A DNA stretch of 64,000 bases from Reticulitermes speratus (taxonomy: Eukaryota > Arthropoda > Insecta > Blattodea > Rhinotermitidae), in assembly GCA_021186555.1 (NCBI GenBank), contig JAJKFL010000012.1, positions 20,533,711 to 20,597,710 of the forward strand, in the 5' to 3' direction. Both the position numbers and the translations under genes were made by a program. The notes under the pieces were generated by a model, which saw only the letters and a list, made by a program, of their open reading frames with translations, was not told where the DNA came from and searched no databases. This document shows positions 1 through 11,010 of the stretch, piece by piece (position 1 is the first letter of the stretch; each line of letters begins with the position of its first letter).

Positions 1-1476
1 AAATCTGGGATCCACCTCAAAATTCTAGGCGCCAGAACGGTGACATGAAACAGTTCCACACCACACCTACAGATATTAGGCGCCACGGTAAAAAAATGTA
101 GTCACTCGGGCGACATGGAGTCCAAGATTTTTTTACCCCTGGCCTAATGCATGTTTATAAATATTGCTACTCATAAAATAACGTGGCGACTAGATCTATT
201 GCATATCTAGAAATGTTGAGCATTATAAAATAATTCCACAAAACTGGCATTAAACGTGAATTCAGAGACACTTTTGGTAACCGGGACGCATATGGCCTTC
301 GACACTGAAGCGTCTCTAAATCCCACTAGTTGCTGCGATAGCTCAGTAAAGTGACTGGGACAAAGGTGTTTTGATTTTTGAAAGGGACAGAGACGTTTTT
401 TCCCACACGTCAAGACCATTTGCATTTACCATTCAGGCTCCTGTTAAATAAATTGTCCAGGGATAAAGCAGCCGAAACTTGAAGTTTACCGATCATTTGT
501 AACCGTTCAAAGGTGTGTACTGTATGGAACTTTACATCCACGCCTCCATTTATCTTTACGACATGGTGTTGAGGCATTCTGGATAAATTTAATATTATAT
601 TCCAGCTGTGATATATTCGACGAGCCGGTATAGCTCGATCGGTGTAGTGATTGGCTACGGCTGGTCCACCGAGGACACAGGGTTCCATTCCCAGCAGGAG
701 CAAGAACATCTCTTTTTCCAAGGTTTAATTGGACAAGGAGAAGCTGTACATAGGAAATATTAAAGGCTGAGTTTTGGTTGTAGTCAGGCTTGCGACTTTA
801 AAGTGACTAATTGACGTTAAAATTAGGGTAAAGAAGGATCAGGAAAATGAAACAACAGGCACTGGTAAATCTTGATACGGAGGTCAGGTGCAGCAGAAGG
901 GTACAGAATGCCTTTATTACCCCTTCCTTGCCCTCTAAGAAATTGAGATTTAGTCAACAACAACAACAAATGAAAATATAGATGTTATCACAGACTGCCA
1001 TTATCTACAAAAGAGAGAAATCAGATCTAAAATTCTTACCTGGGATTTTCCTCTTATATCTTCTGAAATATCAAACACCATTAATTAATTCTTCGGCAAA
1101 GGACTGTCGAACTCATCCTCATATACTCTTATCAGTTTGCATACAATGTGGTGAGAAATATTACACTTAAGTTTGTATACATCAAATTTCTCACAATCCA
1201 GTAGGCCAAAAGATTTATTTTTTTTTCAGCTTTTGAGAAAGGCTTTGTCAAATGATGAAGTATTTGGTCAATGATTTCGTAAAAGAGTATTCTGTACTTT
1301 CCCTCCATTGAAACCGCTGCGTATAAATATGACGAAAACTTTTATCTTTGGATTCTTTAATAGAAAATCAGTCATGCGTCAACAAAACACAATATATGAG
1401 GAAGACGAAATAATCAGAAAGAAACTACTCTTGACAATCGAAAACAGCGATTTGAGGTTTCCACCATGTGACTGTA
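1..1476. other. Intergenic, no gene recognised
   Basis: Only short reading frames occur and none resembles a known protein. The one recognisable item is a tRNA-like stretch near 617-705, listed separately. Confidence 0.6.
617..705 (+). repeat. tRNA-like SINE head, decayed
   Basis: The stretch has an A-box-like segment (tagctcgatcggtgtagtg) and, about 45 bp on, a B-box-like segment (gggttccattccc), the spacing of a tRNA-derived pol III promoter. It lacks a clean acceptor stem and runs into unrelated sequence, so a SINE relic is likelier than a tRNA gene. Confidence 0.4.
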
Positions 1477-1682
1477 GAGGAAGCAGATCTTCTGGGTTAT
1501 TGCACTGTGTTGTTGGGTAATTTGTTCCCGACGTTTTGAAGAAACGTACCAACTTCATTCTCAGGGTTATGGTAAATTCACGGACTCATAACCCTGCAGA
1601 TGAAGACGGTACTTTCCTTCGAAACGTCGGAAAGTAATTACCCAGCCACACGGCGCAACAAACCAGAAGACCTGCTTCCTCA
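1477..1682. repeat. Palindromic Penelope-like relic
   Basis: The outer ends (gaggaagcag and ctgcttcctc) are inverted copies. Further in, gggttattgcactgtg pairs imperfectly with the cacggcgcaacaaacc side, and agggttatg faces cataaccct across a short spacer. The right arm carries gatgaagacgg followed by cgaaacgtcgg, similar to the ribozyme-like arms at 3794-4040 and 17033-17579. A degraded member of the same group is inferred. Confidence 0.5.
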
Positions 1683-1777
1683 ATACGAAAACAGGTTTGC
1701 AACTACTACTCGTGAAATCTGTCGCTGTCAGAGCTGTGTCATTTCCAGTGGGTAAAACGGCAACCTATCCTCTACAC

Positions 1778-2107
1778 CAGCGGTCGCCAACCGGTTGTCC
1801 GCGGACCACTGATGGTCCGCGAGAAAATGTTGGTGGTCCGTGGAGAAATTTGGACATTATTTGCAATTTTTATGTTTATTATACTGTTTCATTATATTCT
1901 GATTCGTCTTCGTGTCACCGACACAGGATCGCTGACAATTTTCGCCTTATTACGTTGAATCAAATTTCATATTAATAAAATGGAACTTTTATGATCATTA
2001 TTTTATAGATGTTTGTACCTTTTTAAAAAAAATTCATGTTAGTGGTCCGCGGGATTCAAAATTGTGAGTTTAGTGGTCCGTGAGGTCCGAATAGTTGGCG
2101 ACCGCTG
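1778..2107. mobile_element. hAT-type MITE, 330 bp
   Basis: The ends are terminal inverted repeats starting cagcggtcgccaac and ending ttggcgaccgctg. The element is flanked by a perfect 8-bp duplication, ctctacac, at 1770-1777 and 2108-2115, the length typical of hAT elements. Subterminal copies of the word gtggtccgcg occur near both ends. No transposase is encoded, so it is a non-autonomous element. Confidence 0.88.
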
Positions 2108-2260
2108 CTCTACACGAGCCATATCTTTCGCTGCAGTATTCTTTCTCTTTCTCTCGCTTGTTACACAAGTGACGAGAAATATAGCTGTTTTTGTCGTCGC
2201 TATACTTATTAAATGGATGCCGTGGAGAATGTTTGACATTGCTTTCCCTCTCTGTCTCAC

Positions 2261-2261
2261 T

Positions 2262-2292
<31 letters not shown>

Positions 2293-2294
2293 CC
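2261..2294. repeat. (TC)n/(CA)n microsatellite
   Basis: A run of tc dinucleotides passes directly into a short ca run. The overlapping reading frames here are artefacts of the simple repeat. Confidence 0.9.
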
Positions 2295-3793
2295 AACACA
2301 CTCGCGCACGCGCTTCAAGCGGCAAGATTAGCAGCGACTACTCCGCTGCCGTAGTCTTTCAACAAATGAGCTATACTAATTGTATATAACACAAAGTAAT
2401 AATTTTCGAAGAAAAAAAGGTTTACAAATTTTCTTTCTTTATATATAGAAAGGAAGTCATTTCCTCCGTTTCAGTGGTATAGCGACACTATATTAGATAT
2501 ACCGGAGCTTTAGTTACTACCAACAGAATACGCTATCTTCCACTCATTTACTGTCGATCCAACACCTATCCGGCTTAAATGATCATCATCAGTGATCATT
2601 ACAACGCATTCTGGAGGTTTGAAAACCAGTACGCGTGAAAACTTTAGTAGTAGGACTGTGTGTTACGAAATTTTTTTATGCTGAACGAGCAAAACAGGTC
2701 TATATTTAGGAAACACAAAATGAAAGCTAGAAAAGACCACTGCTGCAATATATTCCAAAATCTTTAACATGTATTGACTTGAAATTTTAAGAATATATTT
2801 TAGTGAACCGTGATGATGGCCATTTGGACCGAAACATGTTGGATCGATGGTAAATAAGTGGAATATGGTGTACCTTGTTGGTTTAATTTCCATTTTCTAC
2901 TGAAGTGCACTGTAGAAATGTGTTATAAAATAGGCTAAAAAGTTTGAGGCATAATTTGCTACAAGCAGGCACTTCTACGTGCAGTATAAAATGTTGCTGT
3001 ACATATTGCACTACCGTGATAAAGTGTGTCCTGTACAGTTTCTATAACTGTGCCCAGATGGTCCGACGTTTTGTACACTTGCTTGCGATGTAGTAGGAGT
3101 AGCATGTACTTCTGATGACAAATACCAACCCTTCTAAAAGAGGACTCATTTGTTTTAAAACGAAGAAATGTCAGTGCCACTGAACTAAAATAGGTTACGA
3201 GTTCCTTTGGGGTTCGAAAGAAATCACCCCTCTGCTGAACCACGAACTGCTACTGCTCTGCTACCGACTTACCCTTCTGTCGTGGCCATGGGGGAAGCAG
3301 TTTCCTGTTCCAGAATTTCGGCATTGGAGCTCACATCCACAACTGCCACCGGCCCCATTGAGCCCACCTTCGACTCTCACTGCTGTCGACACACATTTCA
3401 CCTGTCCTCACCTGACACCTCCTACCACAAGGATGGGCGACAAGTACATTACTTATGGTAAGTGGAGTGTGTGACAGGTCGAGTCACACCAATTAACTCA
3501 AATAATGGGGGCACGGATTCCCTTATCAAGGTCTTTCCAAGTATGCTTTCCGGCGAATAGGAAGTAAATGGTGTAGAAAGAACAACAATGAAGAGGCCAC
3601 AAGAAAATATTATTGGAATTAATAATGCTACTGGAGTACACAGTCTAACACTCACACGGCAATGTTTCTTTATGACATTGTTACAACGGGTGCACTTCGT
3701 CAGGCGCGCACCCAAAATGGGGGCTGTCCAGGCTGCAACCACCTCCCCAAATGGAAACTTTAAAAAAACACAGATCTTGTAGACAAGATATAA
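2295..3793. other. Intergenic, no gene recognised
   Basis: No reading frame resembles a known protein. The only structured element is the degenerate hammerhead-like arm at 2807-2844. Short open frames around 3207-3461 show no convincing coding signal. Confidence 0.5.
2807..2844 (+). ncRNA. Degenerate hammerhead-like motif
   Basis: The order is gtgatga (expected ctgatga), stem II tggcc...ggacc, gaaa, catg, tt, ggat. The first core base is G instead of the invariant C, so it is probably inactive. No matching opposite arm was found. Confidence 0.4.
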
Positions 3794-4040
3794 GATGAGA
3801 TCTGCGCTCCTCTGGGATATTACGCGGCGTCGTGTGGCAATTGTTTACCGACGTTTCGGGACAACATATCGGTCCCATCTTCACGGGTCAAGAGTCAGAG
3901 TAGGAAAGACTCGGACTCTTGACCCGTGAAGATGGGACCTATACGTTGTCCCGAAACGTCGGTAAACAATTGCCACACGACGCCGCGTAATATCCCAGAA
4001 GAGCGCAGATCTTATCAATATCGCGGCGGAAGCCTGAAAT
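3794..4040. mobile_element. Palindromic Penelope-like insertion, 247 bp
   Basis: Two arms of about 100 bp face each other around 3895-3905. Each arm carries gtgaagatgggac, a loop, gtcccgaaacgtcgg and the word cgtcgtgtggcaatt or its complement. The right end extends past the palindrome into a tail, cgcggcggaagcctgaaatcaa. Near-identical words flank it: caagatataa at 3784-3793 and caagatacaa at 4041-4050, a 10-bp target duplication with one mismatch. It shares arms and tail with the insertions at 4338-4459 and 17033-17579. No protein is encoded. Confidence 0.75.
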
Positions 4041-4337
4041 CAAGATACAAAATATTTTACTTGATTTACCCTTTAGGCGAAATCGGCCACTGAAATCGGT
4101 AAATTGGAATTTTAAAAATAAAAATAAAAAACTTAGTGAGTCTTAGATGAACTAAAAAACATGAAAATTAGACCCAGTGATTTAAATTAAATTTATGACA
4201 TGATTTTTATGACATAGTTTTTAAAATCAAACATAAATTACACATTGCGTCAGAGTAGGTCCCCTCCACCCCACACACATTCAGGTTGCGCGACTGCATT
4301 TCGTCCTAGTGCGTTGCCAAGTGTCTATGCTGTATGT

Positions 4338-4459
4338 AATCTGTGGTCTTTTGGGTAATTACACGGCGTCGTGTGGTAATTATTTACCCACACGACGCCG
4401 TGTAATTACCCAAAAGACCACAGATTACATCAACATCGCGGCGGAAGCCTAAAATCAAA
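4338..4459. mobile_element. Minimal palindromic insertion, 122 bp
   Basis: This is the same family as 3794-4040, reduced to the outer arms: the word ttacacggcgtcgtgtggtaa and its inverse meet near 4388 with the ribozyme-like centre missing. The same tail follows (gcggcggaagcctaaaatcaaa). The 15-bp flanks gtctatgctgtatgt (4323-4337) and gtctatgttgtatgt (4460-4474) differ at one base and are read as the target duplication. Confidence 0.75.
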
Positions 4460-4474
4460 GTCTATGTTGTATGT

Positions 4475-7400
4475 TTGCACTTGGCGATGTATATGAGATG
4501 TACGTTTGTATCTACCCTCGGTAATGATTCTACAATGCCTGCCCTCGGTAATGAAAGACAGGCTATTGCTCTCAGTGTCAGGGATATATAGTGACCTACT
4601 TCCTGAAACTGTGAGGATTCACGTCAAGCGTCATATCAGGACTTCGCGTTCCAGAAGCAGCTTGTGTGACAAATGTGCCTTCGACTTCTGTGATTGGCCA
4701 AGAAACGAAAGCTGTCCTTATACCGTTGGCTGTCAAATGTTAAGAGACAACTCGGTATAATCGTCATTGGATAAAATTAATTAAAAATCCATGGGAACAA
4801 AACATCTTCTGTCAGAGACACTGAAAAATTCACGTACGATTTAGGGTCAGAAGGCTATAGACAAAACTACACTGAAGTTAGGGTTCTCTAAAATTGTCAG
4901 TATCGAATTTTGGGTCAGTACAAGCATAACGTCCAAATGGCTTGGTATCACGAAATCAGTAACGTAATTGTTGAAACTGAACTGAAATAAATTGAAGTTT
5001 GAGCAATTATTGGATTGTTACAATTTGTGGTGAAGATAGCAGCTGCATGTTGGACACCTGCACTTCCGATTTTGGTGAACCCGAATTTTAGGACACTTCC
5101 ATCTTCACATATACACAAAGGGGATTTGCCGGGATATTCGGCTATACGGCATAACGACTGTCCTCTGTATCAGTAAGATGTGCAACTTTATTTCAAATTA
5201 TTTTTAGATATCTTGATCCTATACTAATATGAATTATATAAATCAGAGTACTCAATTTGAAAATGTGTTTATTCCGGCACCCTTACTGATAATTTTTCAA
5301 TTTTGGTGTGTGAGCCAAATTTTAAGTGTAACTGTTAATGCAAAATGCAACGTCTTAATATCGCCAAATTACGAATCGACTGTTACATGATAATTATTTT
5401 ATTACTCTACCTTTGTAAAGTCACTTAGAATTTAAGAACACCTGTCACCGTAATAATGACCAGCCGCTTTAATGTTGAGCGCTGGAAATGATTAAATTTT
5501 ACATACACTTCTACCCAACACTGATATCAGTCACATGCAATTTGGTTTACTGGTCGCACTTCTATATAAGTGTATTGTGAGGTAATATGAGACCTACATT
5601 TTAAATAATTTTATGAAATTAGAGCAAACTTGTATTATATACTTCATCACTGTATATCTTATCCTTACGTCTCTATGCATGTAAATCTGGGTACATCCCA
5701 TTAACATTTCAGTGTTTTGTCTGAAGATAACCATGTTGGCTGTATCATGTTGGAGGATAACATAATTGTGTTTTACAATTCCTGTATACTGGTTTTGTTA
5801 TGATATTATGCATTGTCAATTTTTGCATGGTAAAAAAGACAGTATTATAACACGTAGAGATGTATTCAGGGACGGCCCTTTCATAAGGGCTGCAGCTGTC
5901 GCACCCCTCCCAGAAATTTTGAGAAAAATTAAACCAAATATCTGAATAAAAGTTTTTGTTAGGAGATACATGCATTCTTTAAAAGAATCTGAATGAAATC
6001 ATTTTCAATTCAAATACATACTCACCGCAGTGCTGTAGAGATCACAACAGGCTGCGCCCTACCCAGGCTTGTGCACTGGCTTCAGCACAGCTAGGATGAG
6101 TGGTGGGAGACTCGGTCAGTTAGGTTGGTGGGCAGGTCTGAGCTGCAGTCACTGCAGCCTAGACAGTGTTTCAACATCTGTTTACCTTTCCTAACAATTC
6201 CAATGCTGACAGTTTGATAACCATTTTTACCTAGCTGTTTTCAAAGCCATATTTGTGAATGTTTCGATTTTATTAGTTGCAATTTTAAGATAAACAAGAA
6301 AAACAACAGTGTTAAGTATTTACAGGGCATCAGTTTTTAACAATTAACTCTCACCTCGAAGACTGAGATTCAGAATTTAGTTTGTGCAACACCAGATTTA
6401 GTTATTTCTCAGTCACCATCAACAGGATACTAATTTATGTGAGAAGATTTAACTCTGTTATATGCTAACACAAGTGTTTGAGTATCTGTGCTGACAAAAA
6501 TGCTTTATTAAGTCATCTCATTAATCATATAACAATCCTAGCCCCAGCCTTACCATAAAAAAGTCCCACGAGCCACCAATGCAAATGTTGTATGTTTACT
6601 TGGCACTTCTCTAACAGATGTATGATGGAATTCTAAGTGTGGTAATTTCTGAAATGAAGCACAAACCTGCTACATGCTGTTCTCAGTAGTACATTTGCAC
6701 AGTAGGCATTAAATTGTGTTCTTTGTTGCACCTGTTTACTTATATATGGAGGTACAAAAGTTAGTATATGAGAAAGTAAATCTCAACAATGGCTACATTA
6801 GATTCTGTATCACTCAGCTAGGTTGCTCAGGAAGTCACAGAGGAATTAAATGGATGTACTCAAGTTGAGTACATATTTTTACTAAATGTATTCTCTGCTG
6901 TTCTGAATACTTTACTTAAATATTTGTTTGCTGGATATAGAAATCTAATGTTGCCAATGTAACTGCATCTCAGAAAACACATTCCAAAGAATCATAACTT
7001 AATTATCCTTGTATTGTTTTAAATAGTCACAATGTCAAATATAAATTGTAGGGCTTAATGAGATTTTGAATTTCATTTGATTTAAAGTTTTTGAGATATC
7101 TGATAAAATAAAATTTGCATTTCATGTAAACTAGCGGTTGTATTTCACCAGCATACACCTGAGTAATCTTTGCTTGATTCCTCTTACTGTGTGGGCAAAC
7201 AAAGCCTTTTGTGCAGTTGAGACAAGTTGAGAACCTTTGTACCATGTTAAAACTTTATTTTTGTAATTATCGGAAAATATGTTACATTACCTATGTATAA
7301 TCTTTCTATTTCCTACTACAAAAACACTAGTTTCTTATAGTGTTGTATGCATCTTTCTTTCCAGTTAGTGATGTTATTTTCAATATTAAAAAATGGTTCT

Positions 7401-7742
7401 TCTTTAGTGTTTCCATTTGTGTGTATGACAGTTTTTCTGATTGGTTATCAGGTACCCCAGATCCCAGAAGGATACAGTTTACATGCCAAAAAGTAGCAAA
7501 TTTAAATGCAGTACTGATACTGCAGAGTTTCATGTCTGAAAGTAAAGCTGCCAAAGACTACAGCAGAGGATCTTACAAGCAAGCTAGAAATTGAGGCAGA
7601 GGCAGAGAGAGAGAGAGCAGGGAGCAGAGAATAAAGTCTTGGATAATTAACTTGTAGTCTTAGAGGAGCAATGCTTGAGAAAAATTACACTGAAGAACAC
7701 TACATAAGAAAGAAGGTTCGGCCAAGTGAACCCCAACTTCCT
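4475..7742. other. Intergenic, no gene recognised
   Basis: AT-rich sequence with no protein similarity I recognise. At 5869 the word cagggacggccctttc resembles a hAT terminus, but no matching opposite end or 8-bp duplication was found. A short ga-rich run lies near 7597-7620. Confidence 0.5.
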
Positions 7743-7783
7743 TCCTTCCCCCCCCCCCCCCCCTCCTTTTTTTTTTTTTTTTC
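7743..7783. repeat. Poly-C/poly-T homopolymer tract
   Basis: A run of about 18 C is followed by two more pyrimidines and a run of T. Such tracts are prone to assembly and length error. Confidence 0.85.
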
Positions 7784-7845
7784 AATTTGTTGAACACAAC
7801 CACATATTTAATTTATTAATATAACATCATCTTTTTAAAGATTAT

Positions 7846-8075
7846 TGTAGGCATGTCAATTACATACTTGTCTACAGTGAGTCATTAACAGATATTAATA
7901 ATATGTTACATGAATTAAATAATATATGTCCAAAACTTAACCTTACATTAGAATTGGAAGAAGAAAACAAAATGAACTTTCTACACATCACTTTTTGTAA
8001 AACCCTCCCAAACATCCAGACGTTTGAAATATCAAATCATTACTCAACACTTACCATCTTAAAATAAAGGTTGTG
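7846..8075 (+). mobile_element. Penelope-like RT fragment
   Basis: Conceptual translation gives a stretch reading approximately MNFLHITFCKTLPNIQTFE, close to the conserved palm/thumb segment of Penelope-like reverse transcriptases, where an acidic, Asn-rich linker precedes a FLD-type motif. Stop codons and shifts interrupt it on both sides. It is a short dead fragment, cut on its right by the LINE at 8098-9130. Confidence 0.6.
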
Positions 8076-8097
8076 TTGATGTTAAACAAGTACCTCC

Positions 8098-9130
8098 TTA
8101 TTGTATTTATTTATATATTTATTTGTTTAGTCATACATTTAGTCACCAAATGTGACACTGGACATGTCAAATTCAGCTTACAGTGTAAATTACAAAACAA
8201 CTTATAATATATCTACATCGATGTAATATATAAAAAATAACAATACTATTTTAAAACAGATAGATATAACTTATAAAACTCACATAGCCACACACAACAC
8301 ATGTAATTACAATGGCATATTTTCATCCACTGAATAAAATGCCTGTTATAACAGATAGATATAACTTATAAAATTCACATAGTCATTACAAAACACATGT
8401 AATTAGAATGACATATACTCATCCACTGAATAAAATGCCTGTTATAACAGATAGATGTAACTTATAAAACTCACATAGTCATACAAAACACATGTAATTA
8501 GTATGACATGTATTCATCCACTGAGTAAAATGCATGTTGTAACAGAAAGGATTTCAACACTCTTTTAAAAGCTTTGTCTTCATCCAGTTTTTTAAATAAT
8601 CTGGAACCTTGTTATACAGTCTAATTCCTCTATTTATGACACTTTTCCTAAAAAGATCTGTATTGCAGAAATTAACATGTAGATCCAATCTTCCTTGTGT
8701 ATCATATTTGTGAATTTGTGCATTTTGTTCCAGATATTGTTTATGTTCTTTAATGTAATATACTACATCAAATATGTATAAACAAGCAACGATGAGTATG
8801 CTGTAATCCTTAAATATCTCTCTACAGGATGTATGTTTACTAACACCACTCCTTATTCACAGAATCCTTTTTTGCAATTTAAATATTTTAATACTTTCAT
8901 TATCCCCACCCCAAAATTATGCCCGGAGTGACTGAAAACTTGCATGATAAATACTTATTATATGCAGGCTCATTACTTTCTTTAGAGATTTAATAATATA
9001 GCATACTTTACTCAATTTTTGGATTAAATGTCTTACCTGAACATTTCATTTCAGATATTCTGTGATATGTAGGCCTAGAAGTTTTAATTCTGGTTTACTG
9101 AACAAGTTGAACTTCAACACACTCAACACT
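8098..9130 (-). mobile_element. LINE 3' end with decayed RT C-terminus
   Basis: Reading leftward, a broken frame gives LGLHITEYLK, then IIKSLKKVMS, then NTDLFRKSVINRGIRLYNK and VPDYLK. This is the familiar C-terminal region of jockey-like insect LINE reverse transcriptases, with frameshifts and stops. The element ends leftward in an AATA-rich tail at about 8100-8160. Its terminal part has been expanded into a 95-bp tandem array (8256-8541). It is 5'-truncated and inactive. Confidence 0.7.
8256..8541. repeat. 95-bp tandem array, three copies
   Basis: The word acagatagat starts at 8256, 8351 and 8447, and a fourth partial start (acagaaagg) is at 8542, giving a period of 95-96 bp. Copies differ by scattered substitutions and 1-nt indels. 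The array lies inside the 3' part of the minus-strand LINE, covering the end of its coding region and its 3' UTR. Confidence 0.9.
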
Positions 9131-10337
9131 GGTGATGGAGAAGGGTGCACTGATGAAGAGAAGCAAACGCTGATAAAGAAAACAACCACTAATAAAGGAG
9201 AAGTAAGCAATGAAGACAAAGAAGCAAGCACTGGAAGAAACAGTGGGGCAAGAGAAATAGAAATTAACAACACGAATTTAGAAAAACAGCAGTTGCTTAA
9301 CAGTGACTTCTTCTAACACTGATAAAGGGTTGGAAGAGAAGAAAGAATTAGAAAATTCCCTGAAATTGCATGGTGATGAAAGAAATTGGTTGAATAAAGA
9401 AGACTTCAGACATGGTCTGAGGAAAACCAAGAATTCAGGTTCTTCAAGTTTAGATTAAATTAGAGCACTACTAGAGACAGATGGGTAAATGAAAAGAACA
9501 CACATAGATAAACAGATGAAGCAAAGTGATGAAATGCATGCAAGATTAGACTAGAACAAGAAGGTGAGGGACTTCATAAGCAAATATATTACATGAAACA
9601 ATTACACTTGAAAGCTGAAGGTTCATGTAATGCACCTCAGATGCAAGTGAATGAACTGAGAGTGTACCCGAAGACAGTGCAGCTACATACATTAATATGT
9701 ATGTATTCCTATAGCATACAGTATTATAAAGTGCTTGACAATGAGTTCATAGAAAAATCTTGTATTTCTAATTGCAGAATTTTAAGTAGAACCGAGTTCT
9801 CTGTTGGTCACTTCACCCTGAAATCCTCCAATATGCTGACAGGTTAGCTCTCCTTAACATGGTGTCACCAATATACTATGAAAGTACAAGTCTCACAGTA
9901 ACAATTACCACAAGAGGCACTTAATTTCATGTTGTCTTTTCTCTTTCTGTATTGACAAATACAGTATATTTAAAATTGGGAATGGTGCATCAGCTCTCTG
10001 CACATGATATGTATTATCAATATTTCCCTTCTGGAATATGGACTTTACTTTAACATACTTCCTCAGACATTAGAGCATATTACCATAATTTCCTAATCCC
10101 TCAGTTAAATACTTTCACTGAAGTTGAAACAGATGGTTCGTATCTTAAAAATTTAACATACAGATTTGAAGTATCTTCCATAAAATTATTTGCGTGAGAT
10201 GCATTCCATACTCTGGTCAAGGGAATGTGCAAGTGCCTGCAAATATCTCCTGATTGCGCAAGAGACATTGCAGCTTCAAGTGAATTTTCTCTAGGTGCAA
10301 TAATCATACCCAATTCTGTAATATTATTGTATTATGG
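9131..10337. other. Intergenic, unrecognised coding-like stretch
   Basis: An open frame at 9062-9316 (+) is rich in Lys, Glu, Asn and Thr, and similar composition continues with stops to about 9600. It could be a relic of a LINE ORF1 or a charged protein, but no motif supports either. Nothing else was recognised. Confidence 0.4.
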
Positions 10338-10440
10338 TTACAACCTTACCACCTTCATGTGCCCATTGTCTAGAAATCTGGGAGCCTCAACCTCCTGGAA
10401 CCCTAAGGGCCTGTCCAGGCCTGTAATGGGATTACTTTAC
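10338..10440 (+). mobile_element. SINE-B fragment (3' part)
   Basis: From accttaccaccttcatgtg to gcctgtaatgggatt the sequence is nearly identical to the 3' half of the complete SINE at 23503-23803. The tRNA-like head is missing, so this is a 5'-truncated copy. Confidence 0.8.
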
Positions 10441-10904
10441 CTTACACTCTTTAAGATGCAAATAGTACACATGTTGTAGTAACATGAGACATGACATCAG
10501 TTGTGACAATTCACAGTTGCAGCAATGAAATCTCTTCTGGGCCAGCCCAAATCAGACTGCACCACTGAAATTCAATTCTTAAAAACCCATTTTTAGGCAT
10601 GTCAACAGCTTCAACTGTCAGTTTTCTTGAAAGTTTTGGCTTCATATATTCAACAAATGAAACAATTTTTCAAATAGAATGTGTAACACTTCCCAGTTGG
10701 ATGTTGAGGTGTATCCACACCACATTTCATTTTACTTACCCCCATTGTTTGTCAGACTTGTTATTCAGATCCACTGCTATTTCTGTTTGTATGTGGGAAC
10801 TAGTGCTGTGTGCTGGCATATGTATATCAGTACATTCAGTCAACAAATTTGCTTCAAAACAAAGCAGTCAAAAATCAAATGTTTGTAACACATCTTCTAC
10901 CATG

Positions 10905-11010
10905 AAGATTACTCTTGTCTGGGAAGTGATACCGTGTAGTTTGATGGACAGGGGCCAACATTTAGAAGAACTCCTCTGCCAACCTACATAGCACTGCATC
11001 CCAGAGGACT
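10905..11010 (+). repeat. Interspersed repeat fragment
   Basis: One frame reads KITLVWEVIPCSLMDRGQH, a phrase I recognise as recurring in translated insect repeats (WDVTPCSLVD-like). The last part, ctgcatcccagagga, recurs in opposite orientation in the similar repeat at 60960-61060. The class of the parent element is not known to me. Confidence 0.55.

Noticed and set aside
2580-2612. atgatcatcatcagtgatcatt, whose complement contains ctgatgatgatcat
   Set aside because: Resembles a hammerhead core opening, but no stem II partner and no gaaa follow.
5720-5760. gtctgaagataaccatgttggct
   Set aside because: Starts like CTGAAGA with a short potential stem, but the GAAA position reads gtat, so no ribozyme is supported.
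5869-5912. hAT-like terminus cagggacggcccttt
   Set aside because: No matching inverted end and no 8-bp duplication could be found.
10599-10991. 130-codon plus-strand frame
   Set aside because: Its only recognisable part is an interspersed-repeat phrase, and no splice, start or domain evidence supports a gene.
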